From the NCBI RefSeq assembly GCF_039555335.1, contig NC_092635.1, positions 49,248,052-49,312,051 of the forward strand: 64,000 nucleotides of DNA, read 5' to 3'. A program made the position numbers and the translations under genes. Numbering within the stretch: position 1 is the first letter of the stretch; each line of letters opens with the position of its first letter. Of this stretch, positions 48,115-60,641 are shown in pieces. The stretch comes from Amphiura filiformis (lineage: Eukaryota > Echinodermata > Ophiuroidea > Amphilepidida > Amphiuridae). A model generated the notes under the pieces. That model saw only the letters and a program-made list of their open reading frames with translations. It ran no database searches and was not told the origin of the DNA.

Positions 48115-49447
48115 CCCAGCAAACACAAAACGTTTTCGACATCATTCGCAAAAGGTTATAAAAGGTTGTCAGAAAACGTTTAAATGTCGGGTTATATAAA
48201 GGGTATCTTAAGGGTATAAAACGTTTTCATGACATTTAAAAATCATTTTTTGATAATCTACTGCTCAGCAAACAAAAAATGTTTTAGAGAAAACGTTTAA
48301 ATGTCGGGTTATATAAAGGGTATAAAACGTTTTAATAACATTCCAAAAACATTTATTTTGGGGTTGAAAAAATATTTTGCGAAAAATGTTTGCCCCAAAT
48401 ATTTGCAATAACGTTTTAAAACGTTTTCATGACCTTTATATAACCCGACATTTAAATGTTCTTAAAACGTTTTGAAAAAAGCATTTTAAGAACATTTCTG
48501 TGTTTGCTGAGTGCAAATATTTTAACATAATGTTATTTAAGTGTTGACAAAATATTTGGCAAAAATGTTTGCAAAAATAGTTTACAATAACATTTTTGAA
48601 AACATTTTAAAAATATTGTTGTAGTGTGTTTTCATACAAAACGTTTTAAAACGTTTTCATGACCTTTATATAACCCGACATTTTAATGTTATTAAAACGT
48701 TTTTATGTAAAAACCAAAAGCCAAAATATAACTTATTAAAATGTTTTAAAAACGTTTTTGTGTTTGCTGGGCCCAGCAAACACAAAACGTTTTCGACATC
48801 ATTCGCAAAAGGTTATAAAAGGTTGTCAGAAAACGTTTAAATGTCGGGTTATATAAAGGGTATATTAAGAGTATAAAACGTTTTCATAACCTTTGATAAT
48901 CTACTGCTCAGTAAACAAAAATGTTTTACAGAAAACGTTTAAATGTCGGGTTATATAAAGGGTATAAAAACGATTTAATAACATTCCAAAAACATTCTTG
49001 AAAACTTGATACAAAACATTCTAAACAGAATGTTATTTTAGGGTTGAAAAATATTTTGCGAAAAATGTTTGCCCAAAATATTTTCAATAACGTTTTAAAA
49101 ACGTTTTCATGACCTTTATATAACCCGACATTTAAATGTTATTAAAAGGTTTTGAAAAAAACATTTTAAGAACATTTCTGTGTTTGCTGGGTTCAAATAT
49201 TTTAACATGTTATTTAAGTATTGACACAATATTTGGCAAAAATGTTTGTAAAAATAGTTTACAATAACATTTTTTGAAAACATTTAAAAATATTGTTGTA
49301 GTGTGTTTTCATACAAAACGTTTTAAAACGTTATCATGACCTTTATATAACCCGACATTTTAATGTTATTAAAACGTTTTTACCTAAACCAAAAGCCAAA
49401 ATATAACTTATTTAAAACGTTTTTAAAACGTTTTTGTGTTTGCTGGG
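48115..49447. mobile_element. two tandem AACGTT-word elements
   Basis: Copy A is 48115-48771 and copy B 48772-49447, head to tail with no spacer, both cccagcaaacacaaaacg ... gtgtttgctggg and very alike throughout. Inside each, a second pair of the same ends (cagcaaac near 48267, gtgtttgctg near 48502) makes a nested inverted structure. Confidence 0.8.
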
Positions 49448-50241
49448 TTCATGGACTAAGTGCACAGGCAGAGGGAAATGTTGATTTCTCAGCGGATGGA
49501 ACAGCCATTTTTTTCAGAGGGAGTATGTAAATTAAATGGAACAGCTATTTTGGGGCCATTATTTCAGAGGGAGTATGCCAATGGGTATGTAATTTAACTA
49601 CAACAGCCTTAAATTGATATCGATATTGATATTGACGTCACAGACTCGATTTGAGAAGGTGTCAGTTCTTCAGGAACTGACACAAAAAACCCAGCGTGAG
49701 TTCATTGGACAACCAGGAATCCACGTAGTTGTTTTTGTACCGTAAGTTTATAACATTTGATCCCGCGGAGGGGGGGGGGGTCAAATTTTCTGAGTACCTA
49801 CACCTTTTAGGAGCTATTATAGCTCCTCAGATTTTCAAAAAATTGCAAGTGCATTTCAGCTCTGACGTATGCCAATGAGAATATCACCTCAAACCCCAAT
49901 AAATTTGATAATATCAGAACAATGTTGCATAAAGTCCGAAATTATATCCTCCATAAAGCTCAAATTCAGCCATTTTAGGCAAATTCACTACATTATGAGC
50001 ACCATAATGTAAACTCATGGAAAGCACATTTTCTATCAAACAATTATTTTGCACCATCTCCCGACACACCCCAATTAATATTGAGCCTGTATTGTCAGAA
50101 ATAATTTATTTTAAAGCTGGTTACTTACAACATATTTGAGGACAGATTTTGACAAAAGATCTTGTAGCCTTTATGGCGAATGTAGACCTAAATAACTTTC
50201 AAACAACAACTAAGAATTGTATATACAGGATCGCTATAGTT

Positions 50242-50497
50242 TGATCAGGTCGTAATCGGCGGGCCTAAGTTATACTGACATCGCGGATTAATATCAATAT
50301 TTTTTATTTTTGATAATTGTCTTGTAAAATCTCGCCAGAAGTATCACAAAATATTAATTGAAATCCCTTTCTACCTTCTTTAACATGCAAAATATAGACC
50401 ATACTGTACATGTCAACTATATCACCCTTTTAACGTCGGTCTACTTTTCGGCGTTGTGGTAAAAGCCTAACAATTCCCGCCGATTACGAGCTGATCA
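50242..50497. mobile_element. MITE with TGATCAG ends, compact copy
   Basis: tgatcaggtcgtaatcggcggg at the left and cccgccgattacgagctgatca at the right. Same family as 9134-9585. 256 bp. Confidence 0.75.
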
Positions 50498-50934
50498 GCA
50501 ATTATTCAATCCCCTTTGTTTTTTATATAATTTACGCCAATCTTTTAGAACAACACCTGTATCCATGATAAAAATTATCAACAGAAACACTATACATGTG
50601 TATGGCAGGTTGATTTCAAAAATTAATTTGAATCTTGATCATCAACGGGTGTTTTGTTGTTCTCCGAATATAATGTAATATTTCATCTTCAGTATCAGGC
50701 TAATTTTTATCATTGGTAGTAGCAAAATTGTCTCGGTTCCGTCATTCAATGTAACGTCTCTCTGAAAGTGCTTAATTTTGAAAGAAGTCCATTGCAACTA
50801 CCAGTCAGATCGTATATTAAAAAATACATCGCAGTGATTTATAGTGGGTTACGCACAGGCACAACGCCTAGACGTTGATCTACAAGTCTCTGCATACTTT
50901 ACAGGTTGTCGTTTACCACTACGGCCCCATATCA

Positions 50935-51240
50935 TTCCTCAAACTATTAAACACCAAAACAGGGAGTTGCAGCTAAGAAGCGCACACCCAAGACATTCCA
51001 CAGTTGACCTTTGGAGTCAGAATCAGCTTTTCCGAGTTTCGTACGGGTTACAACAAGACAATTAGTAGTTAAGTTCCTTGTCCATGGTCCATGGGAGGGA
51101 ATTTTAAGCTACTTTGTCCAGGAGAATTTCAAGCTCAAACTCAAATTTTACACGAGAGCGCACTAGCCACCGACAGGGTTCGAACCCGCAACATCTCGCA
51201 TCATTATAGTCGAACGTCTTATCGATTGAGCTATTGATAA
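50935..51240 (-). mobile_element. tRNA-derived SINE
   Basis: Minus strand. A-box-like tagctcaatcg (51225-51233 and on), a B box ggttcgaaccc at 51177-51187, 38-48 bp apart as in a tRNA, then a body and the core ccgtacgaaactcgg ... gctgattctga near 51040-51010. It lies just after the 3' end of MYND copy 2. Confidence 0.7.
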
Positions 51241-51302
51241 CAATAGTTTATGGTAAAATTATGTTCCTTTCAACGGTATAGTCTATAGATCTTCGTGATC
51301 GG

Positions 51303-54157
51303 TTAAGCAAAATGCCATTCCAGCATTCTTTCCATACCACGTATCGTGTTCACGTCGAGACGAGCATTGTATCGATAACGAAAAGGAACGACCTTGTTGG
51401 AGTTGCCACGTCGAAAATCACGTAGCTGTAGCCCTTCACTTTGCTTCACCTTCTGAAATGACGGCGGTTTTGTAGACTGTGAATCTTTGTTAACTGCCAG
51501 ATATTCCGCCCTTAAGTAGCTAACAAACGAAACCATGTTATTGAAGTATTCTTGGAAGGAATAAAGGCCTCTCTCCATAATTTCATTGCATTCCTCATAC
51601 GTATACGTTGCCAATGAATCCAGTCTAGATAGCTTCTCTTCGTCATCACTGTAGATATCACGAACTGCCAACTTTACACACGAAACCATTTCAGCTGAAC
51701 GTTGGGTTGAAGATGCTGTGTTTGGTCCGCCTGTAATTGCGAAAGGAATGAAGGAGTACCAATGCTGGTAATGAGTGATGACTGTGGAGCACTTGTTCTC
51801 ATGATTAAGAAACGGTTTCATCGCCTTCAACAAAGTTTGCGTTCCTGTAAGATCCGCAATATTTGACGTGAATATGCGATCAAATCGGTACGATTCTACG
51901 TCGAGACGTGCTGATAAGTCGAGACAGTTGCATATCATGACGGATACACGTTGAGCCCCAGCCTTAATGCTTGCGATCGTCTGCTTGATCTGATCTGATA
52001 TGAAGGAGTGAAACATCACAACCATTGACTTGTTGTAATGGTGCTTCTTCACTTTCAGGTAATCCCATTCACCAAATGGCATCAGATGCGATTCGATGCA
52101 ATATACCAATCTACCAAACGTAAGGATTTCTTGGATAGTTACTTGGGACTTGAACATGTACCGGTAACCCGTCAATGTGGGATTGTCGTATTGAGGACTA
52201 CGAGATCTTAAAATCGCACGAGAAATGAAATTTCCGTGTTTATCGTACTCCTCAAATGATGGTAGGAGCTCATTCGGTAAGTCCTTTTTGTACATCTTTA
52301 TTCCTACAACAGCTTCTTGGTTTTCGTACAACATTTTCTGGCGTTGTTCTTGGAGATCAATGTAATTTGTATGACCTTTTTGACATTCTAATTCCAGCCA
52401 AGCTTTCCATACCTGACGCATGAGACACATATCTGCTTCGGTAAGGTTTAGAACTTCTCCAGTAACCTCACCAAGATCATCAGCTGAAAGACCTAGTAGT
52501 GATCTTAAGCAATCTACCAGAAACGTGTAGTCTTCTTTAGGCAAATGAAGAGAGTACCAGATGGTGGTGATTCTTTCTGCAATGTTGGGGTCATCAGAGT
52601 ATGTTGTCATCATGTACAATTGAAGCACATTTCTAGCTTGCACATATGGATCGAAATCGTTGAGAACGGTGTAAAGGGTGCCTTTGAACCCGTTCGGTAA
52701 AGATGTAACTGTATGAATCCAGTTTCTGAGATTACCGCAGCCTGCAGACAGAATGGAATAGCTAGCTTCCAGTGGATCTTGCTTTGGTGTCTTCGTTGAT
52801 TTTATATCTTCGCTGCATAATTCATTGCCAGGTAAATTCAACATATCAATAGCTAGTGCATTGCCAACATAATATGGAGATTGCACTACTTTCTCGGAGT
52901 GGCTATTAAATTTATCTTTGAGGGATGTAGCTGCTTCTTTGATTTCTTGTGTGCGTTCTTGACAACTTGGCTTATGGTCTTTCCAGTGCTGTCGTTGACA
53001 GGTTTCTCCGCAGTACCAGGCATTGCAACATGCTGAACACTGGTAATAAATAAATAAAAACAAAGGATAAAGATAAGAAACTATTCGGAAGGAACCAGCT
53101 TAAATGGTGTCTATTGAATCTAGAACACAGTAGGCTATATGCCTGGTATGTCTACAGTTTGTCCGCTCTGAAGTACAAAGTGACAACGCGCGTGTATACA
53201 GCGCGTTAAATGTGCGTAGTGCTGCGTCTCTGCTGCAGGTATGTGTGCCTTCAAAGTCGGCACAATGTGTGCGTCCGCGTCGATACTTTGTACTTCAGAG
53301 TAGACAGACTGTAGTAATTCGTTTAATCGACAATCTGTACGTATGAACCGCGGATATGAATGAAGTCAAATTTTCACACCTCACTGTTGCTTTATCATGA
53401 TAATTTATTAGAAACAAAAAGGACCATTTTAGTAGTATGTTCATTAGCCTTGACTTTCTTTATTCTTAAATGGACAAATTCTGTGCATTTTCTACGTTGT
53501 CTCCTCGTTCACTTCGTACGTGCAGAATCTTCAATACTGCCTAAATAGTAAAGCGACCTCACTCGTCACAGGAGAGTGATTTTGAATAGATAGACGGGCG
53601 TACGATCACGGCGTTTGGAAATCGCATCCTCTCTATTATCATTTAAATCACTTCACCAAAGTTACAACTAATACGTATTTCTGGTTTTCATTTTACTATG
53701 GGAAGCGTCTAAATGTTCTACAAATGTATTTCAAACGATGCGATGTCAAAATGTGTCACGGGCTGTGGAAACGTTCCAGTTATGTGTTCTAAGAACTGTA
53801 TATGAGCTGATGATTGTTCAAAACGTATTCGAACCTTTTGGAAACGTGCCTTCATGAACGTTACTGTGACAACCTTAAATGGGGACGGAAGGCAAAATAT
53901 TATATATATTTTTATATATTTTTACTAGTTTAAAAACTTGTACTTAAAATTCATACCATTAGTTGCCTAGACACTTCGAGGCATTTTGGATTTGAGCACT
54001 GCTTCGGTCTCCATTCTTCGCATTCTGGTGTGTGTCTCCACTGATCACGAAAACGACATATTTCGCTGCAGTACTTGGCTTCGCCGCACGAAAAACAAGC
54101 AACTGCCCTTTCGATTGGGTTTTCACATCGCCAACAACAACCAACCTTGACATCCAT
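51303..54157 (-). CDS. double-MYND zinc finger, DUF4470 protein (copy 2)
   Basis: Exon 1 is 54157-53957 (67 codons, donor atg|gtatga) and exon 2 is 53039-51303 (acceptor accag), phase 0, 645 residues. The upstream in-frame Met at 54202 is less likely, as the MDVK start is shared with copies 1 and 3. Zinc ligands match copy 1 in every position, including the intron-split second finger. DUF4470 motifs: YYVGNALAIDML, SAGCGNLRNWIHTV and LNDFDPYVQARN. Stretches of the C-terminal half are almost identical to copy 1 (KPPSFQKVKQSEGLQLRDF), while others have drifted, so similarity is patchy. The 917-bp intron carries a block also found upstream of copy 3. No damage seen; function unknown. Confidence 0.8.
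53340..53660. repeat. block shared with 59495-59790
   Basis: 'atgaatgaagtcaaatttt(c/t)acacctcact', 'gagaatcttcaatactg' and 'aggagagtgattttgaatag' occur in the same order and strand at both places. Here it lies in the intron of MYND copy 2, antisense to it; at 59.5 kb it lies upstream of copy 3, in its sense. Confidence 0.7.
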
Positions 54158-54763
54158 TGTCTGAGATATAATGAGATTTAAACAATTTACATGTGTTAAC
54201 ATTCTTCAAAAATATATTGTTTTCCAAATCTGGAATAAAAGGTTATTAAACATAATACATGTAAGCATGTTCTTGTGGAAGGGTTTTTTGGGTAGGGGGC
54301 ATGCAGTCAGACAACCTGTCACAATCTCATAATTTAAGAACCAAACAAAAACTTAATTAATTTCATGTATGGTTCATCCACCATGTTTGCTAGTATTTTT
54401 GTTTAATTGCTCTTAAGATTTTGTGCATATTGCATTGTATGGTCATTTTAAGACTGTAATATTAAGCCAAAACCAAACAAAAATAACGTAGTGCGACGGG
54501 ACGGAAATTTGATACATATTTTAATCTATATCATTTTAGCTGTTGGTATTTCAGATATTTCAGCTACAATGTCTTGCGATGGCATTGAAGATAAACGGGT
54601 GCGACAGGACGGATTGATATCTTGGTTTTTGTGAACATGTGACATTTGTGAATATTTTATCAACAGCTAGTGGAGATCAATTTCATTTTCAGTGTAGATA
54701 AAAACTTCAATTACCCTTCTCTTATTGACAAAAAAAGTGGCAAGACCTAAATGTTGGAAATTA

Positions 54764-54909
54764 GTGAAAACATTTTGGCAAAATATTTTGTCAACTCTTA
54801 ATCACGTTAATATTATTATGTTAAAATGTTTTGTATTAAGTTTAAAAAATGTTATTAATTTATAACTAAACATTTAATAGTTTTCTGTAAAACATTTGTG
54901 TTTGCTAGG
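54764..54909. mobile_element. fragment of AACGTT-word element
   Basis: Only the right end (acatttgtgtttgctagg) and nearby words are left. Confidence 0.45.
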
Positions 54910-55920
54910 CCAGTGTTACCCGTCTGTCTTAGTTGGTTACACATTTTTATGATCGTAGGCTTGTGGGGGGAATTTCTGAAATGAATGGTGACATTACTGT
55001 GATAATTGAGAAATATGTTTGCTAAAAATAAAAATAGGTCTACATATAATAGGCTATATAATAAAATGTGAGCATGAATCAATGGTAGACATGTAGCAAA
55101 TAACGAATTATTCCCGTTGGTCTACATGCATAAAAATAGATTTTACTAAAACACTTTAACATAAAGCAATTCAAAACCCGAAGCAAAATTATGACACTAA
55201 GGCAAGCGGGATGGCTGAATATTTGTCCAGTTTTAGCTATTTCACAATGTAACTGTAGTGTACTTCTAGAAAGCCACCAATCGCATTTATTTCCACAGGT
55301 CTTGCGGTTACATATCAATTTGTATAAAGCGCTCTTTAGCAAAGTCATAGTTCATTGAATTTACAACCGTATGACAAAACAGGTGAAAATAGTTGATGAA
55401 TATGGTAAGGAACACTTGAGGTTTCGACTTTTAAAACCTACATTTTGGTCAAAAATGTGCTTGGATAGGAAGTTTCCAACAGATTTACCACATTCGCCTT
55501 GCTATAACATTCAATTGCATTATCTGTTGACCTAATGGGGAAAATTGTTTTTAGGGGGCATTATTAGCTTTCGTTCGATATAAAAACAATTCTGATTGGA
55601 TGAAGGGAACACTTGAGGTTTGAGAAAAACCAGTCATAGAGGCCTATTTTCCAGCTAGAAGCTCACACAGCTCTTATGATGCTATGCACTCAACCGTGAA
55701 GTGTAATGAAAGACTGTGTATGTAGAGACAATTCACTGCTAGCTTGGACGAAATTGTTTGCTCAGGTGTATCGAGGAGGAAACTGTGCATAGATGGTTTA
55801 TAAGTGAATCGTTTTTGCAGTCAAACCTTTTCATATGAGGCCAATAATATATCAAAAAAGTTTTGGGTTTTCACCCTCCCGAGAAAACTGCACATGGGGC
55901 GGAAATGACATGCTTAGCGC
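54910..55920. other. intergenic, nothing recognised
   Basis: 'ggaacacttgaggttt' occurs twice (about 55408 and 55607). No gene or element ends that I can support. Confidence 0.4.
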
Positions 55921-55927
55921 CTTATGC

Positions 55928-56067
55928 TGGTTTCATACTACCCTGCCGCTTGCCGCTGAGCGGCGTGGCGCACGCGCATTGCAGACAACGGGACACAATT
56001 CAGGCTTGTCATTGGTTGAAACGCCCTGCCGCTTGCCGCAGCGGCAAGCGGCAGGAAAGTATGCTGG
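55928..56067. mobile_element. GC-rich MITE with palindromic ends
   Basis: catactaccctgccgcttgc at the left and the inverse at the right. The right end alone is a perfect 15-bp stem around one base (cctgccgcttgccgc / gcggcaagcggcagg). Confidence 0.65.
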
Positions 56068-56089
56068 CGGCATTAGGATCTCCTTTGTT

Positions 56090-58700
56090 TGAAGTTTGAA
56101 ATTTTGACCTCAGATGACCTTTGACTTCGGATGACCTTGATGTAATTTTTTTCATTTTCCCATCATAAGGATTCCACCCATCAATACGGCAAAGGTTAAA
56201 TTTATCCCCTAGATGACCTTTGACCTCGGTTGACCTCAATTTTGTTTCGCACATATATTCCCCTAATATAAAGGATTCCACCCACCAAGTTTGAGCCCAA
56301 TAGGACGAAGTTTGAAATCCATGATCTTTGACCTCGGATGACCTCCATATAATGTTTTACATGCTCCCCTCCTACCAGGGATTCCACCCGCCAAGTGTGA
56401 GCCCGATCGGACAAAGTTTGAAATTTGAACCCTCCGTAATGACCTTTGACCTCGGTTGACCTCGATTTTATTTCGCGCATATATATTTCCCTTGTATCAA
56501 GGATTCCACCCACCAAGTTTGGGCCTGATCGGACAAAGTTTGAAATTTTGACCTTTGACCTTGAACTCCGATGACCTTCAAAACCATATGGCCAACATGC
56601 TTTTCCCAATACCTATCTATATCCGAAATTTCAGCGCGATGCGTCGAAGTGCAGCGAAACGCATAGCCGGACAGACAGACAGATAGATAGACAGATAGAT
56701 AGACAGATAGAGACCGCTTATTATTTTATTAGTACTAGTGCACCTGCAGGTGTAATGGCCCTGTAGCAGGGCACCATCTGCATGATAGACATACCTTTTG
56801 ACCCCAGATGACCTTTGAACTCGGATGACCTCGATGTAATATTTCATGCTCCCTCATATCAAGTTTAAGCACAATAGGGCAAAGTTTAAATTTAGCCCCT
56901 AGATGACCTTTGGCCTCTGTTGACCTCAATTTTGTTTCGCACATATTTTCCCCTCCTATCAAGGATTCCACCCACCATGAAAAACATTATATGGAGGTCA
57001 TCCGAGGTCAAAGGTCAAAGGTCATGGATTTCAAACTTTGTCCTATCGGGCTCAAACTTCGTGGGTGGAATCCTTGATACGAGGGGAATATATGCGCAAA
57101 ACAAAATTGAGGTCAACCGAGGTCAAAGGTCATGTAGGGGCTAAATTTAAACTTTGCCCTATTGGGCTTAAACTTGATAGGTGGAATCCTTCGTATGAGG
57201 GGAGCATGAAAAAAAGGTCATCTGGGGTCAAACAGTATCGCTATCATGCCAGTGCTCTCACAGCATCAGGGCTCTCACAGCTGCAGGTGCACTAGTACTA
57301 CTAAAATAATAGCCGTTGTCTGTGTGTCTGTCTGTCTGTCTGTCTGTCTGTCCGGCTATGCGTTCCGCCGCGCTTCGACGCATCGTTCCGATATTTCACA
57401 CATAGATGGGTATCGGGCGTGCGCTGTTTACCGGGTGGTTTTGAAGGTCATCGGAGGTCAAGGTCAAAGGTCATAGGGGAAAATACCCCACGTGGATACA
57501 AAGCAGCAAGTGGATAAAAAGAATCCAATAGACAATCTACAACAAGTTTCAAGCTGCCCAAGCAGGTGAACAAGGTCATTCATTCATAGATTCCATTCAG
57601 CTTTTGGCTATCTGCCCAATTTGAAATGCACTGTAAATGTCTACCCAGAATGCATTGCTGCAATTATGTTATAGTGTCTTCCCAGCATTGATTGCTGAAA
57701 ATGATTTCTATAAGCGCCCATACCCCAATAAGCGCCCATACCCCAATAAGCGCCCACATACCCCAATAAGTGCCCACATACCCCAATAAGCGCCCACATA
57801 CCCCCCTAATAGCTAAAGGGCTATTACAGCTACAGGCGCACTAGTACTACTAAAATAATAAGCGGTCTCTGTCTATCTGTCTGTCCGGCTATGCGTTCCG
57901 CCGCCCTGCGACGCATCGATCCAATATTTGGGACATGGGTAGGTGCCGGGAAAAGCATGTTGACCGTGTGGTTTTGAAGGTCATCGGAGGTCAAGGTCAA
58001 AGGTCAAATTTTCAAACTTTGTCCGATCGGGATCCTTGATACGAGGGGAATATATGGGAGAAATAAAATCGAGGTCAACCGAGGTCAAAGGTCAATACAG
58101 AGGGGTCAAATTTCAAACTTTGTCCGATCGGGCTCAAACTTGGTGGGTGGAATCCTTGATACGGGGGAATATAATGCGCAAAATTAAATCGAGGTCAAAG
58201 GTCACCTAATAGCTACAGGGCCATTACAGCTGCAGGTGCACTAGTAGATAGATAATAATCATAAACGTTATCTGTCCGTCTGTCTATCTGTCCGGCTATG
58301 CGTTTCTCCGCGCTTAGACGCATCGTTCCGATATTTCAGACATAGGTGGGTACCGGGCGTGCGCTCTTTACCGTGTACTTTTGAAGGTCATCGGAGGTCA
58401 AGGTCAAAGGTCAAAATTTCAAAGGTCATTACGGAGGGGTCAAATTTCAAACAATGTCCTATCGGGCTCAAACTTGGTGGGTGAAAAGCTTCGTATGAGG
58501 GGAGCATGAAAAACATATGGAGGTCATCCGAGGTCACAGGTCAAAGGTCATGGATTTCAAACTGTGTCCTATCGGACTCAAACTTGGTGGGTGGAATCCT
58601 TGCTATTAGGGGCATATATGTGCGAAACAAAATTGAGGTCAACCGAGGTCAAAGGTCATCTAGGACCTAAATTTAAACTTTGCAGCTGCAGGTGCACTAG
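56090..58700. repeat. DR1-rich Helitron-like repeat field, two orientations
   Basis: Units carry 'gtccggctatgcgttccgc', then ~105-115-bp sub-repeats with 'ggctcaaacttggtgggtgg', 'atccttgatacgaggggaat' and GAGGTCAAAGGTCA, and end in a palindrome plus CACTAG (cctgcaggtgcactag). Minus-strand copies fill 56090-56985 and plus-strand copies 56990-58695, with CTAG ends near 56737, 57294, 57844, 58245 and 58699. No coding capacity. Confidence 0.75.
57713..57812 (+). repeat. ~18-20-bp minisatellite
   Basis: Five units of gcccata(ca)ccccaataagc type between two copies of the DR1-rich repeat. Confidence 0.85.
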
Positions 58701-59025
58701 TTTTATTACTAAAGATAGATAGATATTAGAGAGACTGCGATGTTGCATACTTCTTGCGCCTAACGCTCGTTCATACCAAGTGATGAGGCTGTGTATCTCA
58801 GTTGAAGACATTGTATATACAACATAATGGGAACACAGTGGCGACTAACATGATATTTAACGGTCTAGGGCTTATGTCCGGGGTCTAATATTATTTTAAT
58901 TCAGCATATTTTTTATTATTAGCTATTATTAACCAGGGTTAGCATGTCGCTTAAAAGTTAATTGTATGTCAGGACTTCCCTAATATTATAGTTGCCAAAA
59001 ACAAATATTTCGGTAGATTAAGGAC

Positions 59026-59333
59026 TGGGCCGGATTTACCTTTTTGGGGGCGCCAGGCCAGGCCTAGTAGATTCTACTAGGACATTTGCGCTCGAAGTGC
59101 GTGAAAAATTTCAATTTTAGACTATTTTAGCCTAAATTGAAGCAGAATTTTGCTATATAGTAGGCCAGTGCGCGCGAAGCTCGCAAAATTTTGTACCTAT
59201 TTTGGCCAAAAAAATGGTGTTTTTCGGCTAAAATGGGAGATGCACACTGCACAGGGCAATTTTGGGGGCCCCCAAAATTTGGGGGCCCTGGGCCCGGGCC
59301 CATCTGGCCCTATGATAAATCCGGCCCTCCCCT
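59026..59333. mobile_element. hAT-like MITE, target duplication gattaaggac
   Basis: tgggccggattta at the left and taaatccggccct at the right, with gattaaggac on each side (59016-59025, 59334-59343). The interior is G/C-rich with 'gggggcccc' runs. Confidence 0.75.
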
Positions 59334-59494
59334 GATTAAGGACCACTACACCCATATACCATGATTTTATTTCCAAAATGATACTTTTTCGTGGGGAAAT
59401 TATTAGTAGCCTTGCATAAACCACGTGACGCTGTACAAAACTGTTATTTTGGGCGTTATAAGTGGACGCTTGAATATCAAAGATGCAAAATGTG

Positions 59495-59790
59495 TAAACG
59501 CACGTATGAATGAAGTCAAATTTTTACACCTCACTATTGCATTGTTTTAATATAATGGATCATATAGACAGACTTTCCTTCGTATCTTTAATAATATCCT
59601 GGACTGTCTTTAATATATATTAAAACGTACAAATATTGTGCATTTTCTGCGTCGTTCGCTGGTTCATTTCATACGTGGAGAATCTTCAATACTGTTTAAA
59701 TAAGCGACCTCGTCCATCAGGAGAGTGATTTTGAATAGACGGGTATAGGTATACGTATGGTCACGACGTATCGCAACCTCTTTATTTGAG
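59495..59790. repeat. block shared with 53340-53660
   Basis: Same order of conserved phrases as the block in the intron of copy 2. Here about 0.9 kb upstream of copy 3. Confidence 0.65.
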
Positions 59791-60641
59791 TGCAAAACAC
59801 CGCTCCAATAGGTAACTTCCCCTTTCGACACGTCTTAATAAAGAATGAATATTATTTTTTTAACTGAACATGCTGATACTTACCGAAAACAGGTTCGAAG
59901 CTCCTTGCCTAATTGTAAGCACACAACAACCAATTCCTATGCGTCGTTCATATATTATGATATCAGAACCTTCAGCAATCAACCCAATTGCCAAAATTTG
60001 GAACTCCGGCACGGTGTATTAACACTTTTTAAAATAGCATTTTAAAAGGAAATGTTTCATGAGAAGGTTCCATATACAGATACGTTGAACTTATGACTAA
60101 ATGTAATCGAGAGACAACGCTTTTCAATCAATCTTGCCGCTTGGATGATGAACTAAAGCAAGGTCTGCCGGCAAGTTCAGGATTTACTCACGGTTTCATG
60201 ATTTGGCATTCCACAACCCTCGTACCATATTATGTTCACGCAATACTGCCATCCCAAATAATAATACGGTTGTGCTCAATGATTGCGTATACTATTTCAT
60301 CAGTTGGTGAATATCCGAGTTGTTGACGCAATGTTGAGCATATTGTTGACGCAATGTAGAGCATATTACAGTGGAAGTGTTTGTATTTAGTGGGAAATTA
60401 TTTTATGGCAAACATTGCGACATCATGATTTCAGCACACTATATATTACACGTCCCGAGTACTGCCAGTCGTAAATTAGATGTGCCATTTTTAGAGCTCA
60501 TAATTTTTATCTCAGTGTTCTTTTATACATAAGACTTTGATCTTCGATGAGAAACAAGTTAAACGTACTAGTATTTTCAGTTATTAAAGCACAAAGTTGC
60601 AAGAATTCACACTTATTGTGACCGCTTCAGATATCATCACA

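Noticed and set aside
51177-51240. Possible functional tRNA gene (A and B boxes)
   Set aside because: The cloverleaf is not convincing and the boxes are followed by a SINE body and core shared with two other loci.
55835-57476. Several 75-135-residue frames on both strands
   Set aside because: They repeat the same phrases with each copy of the DR1-rich element and carry no domain; they are repeat translations.
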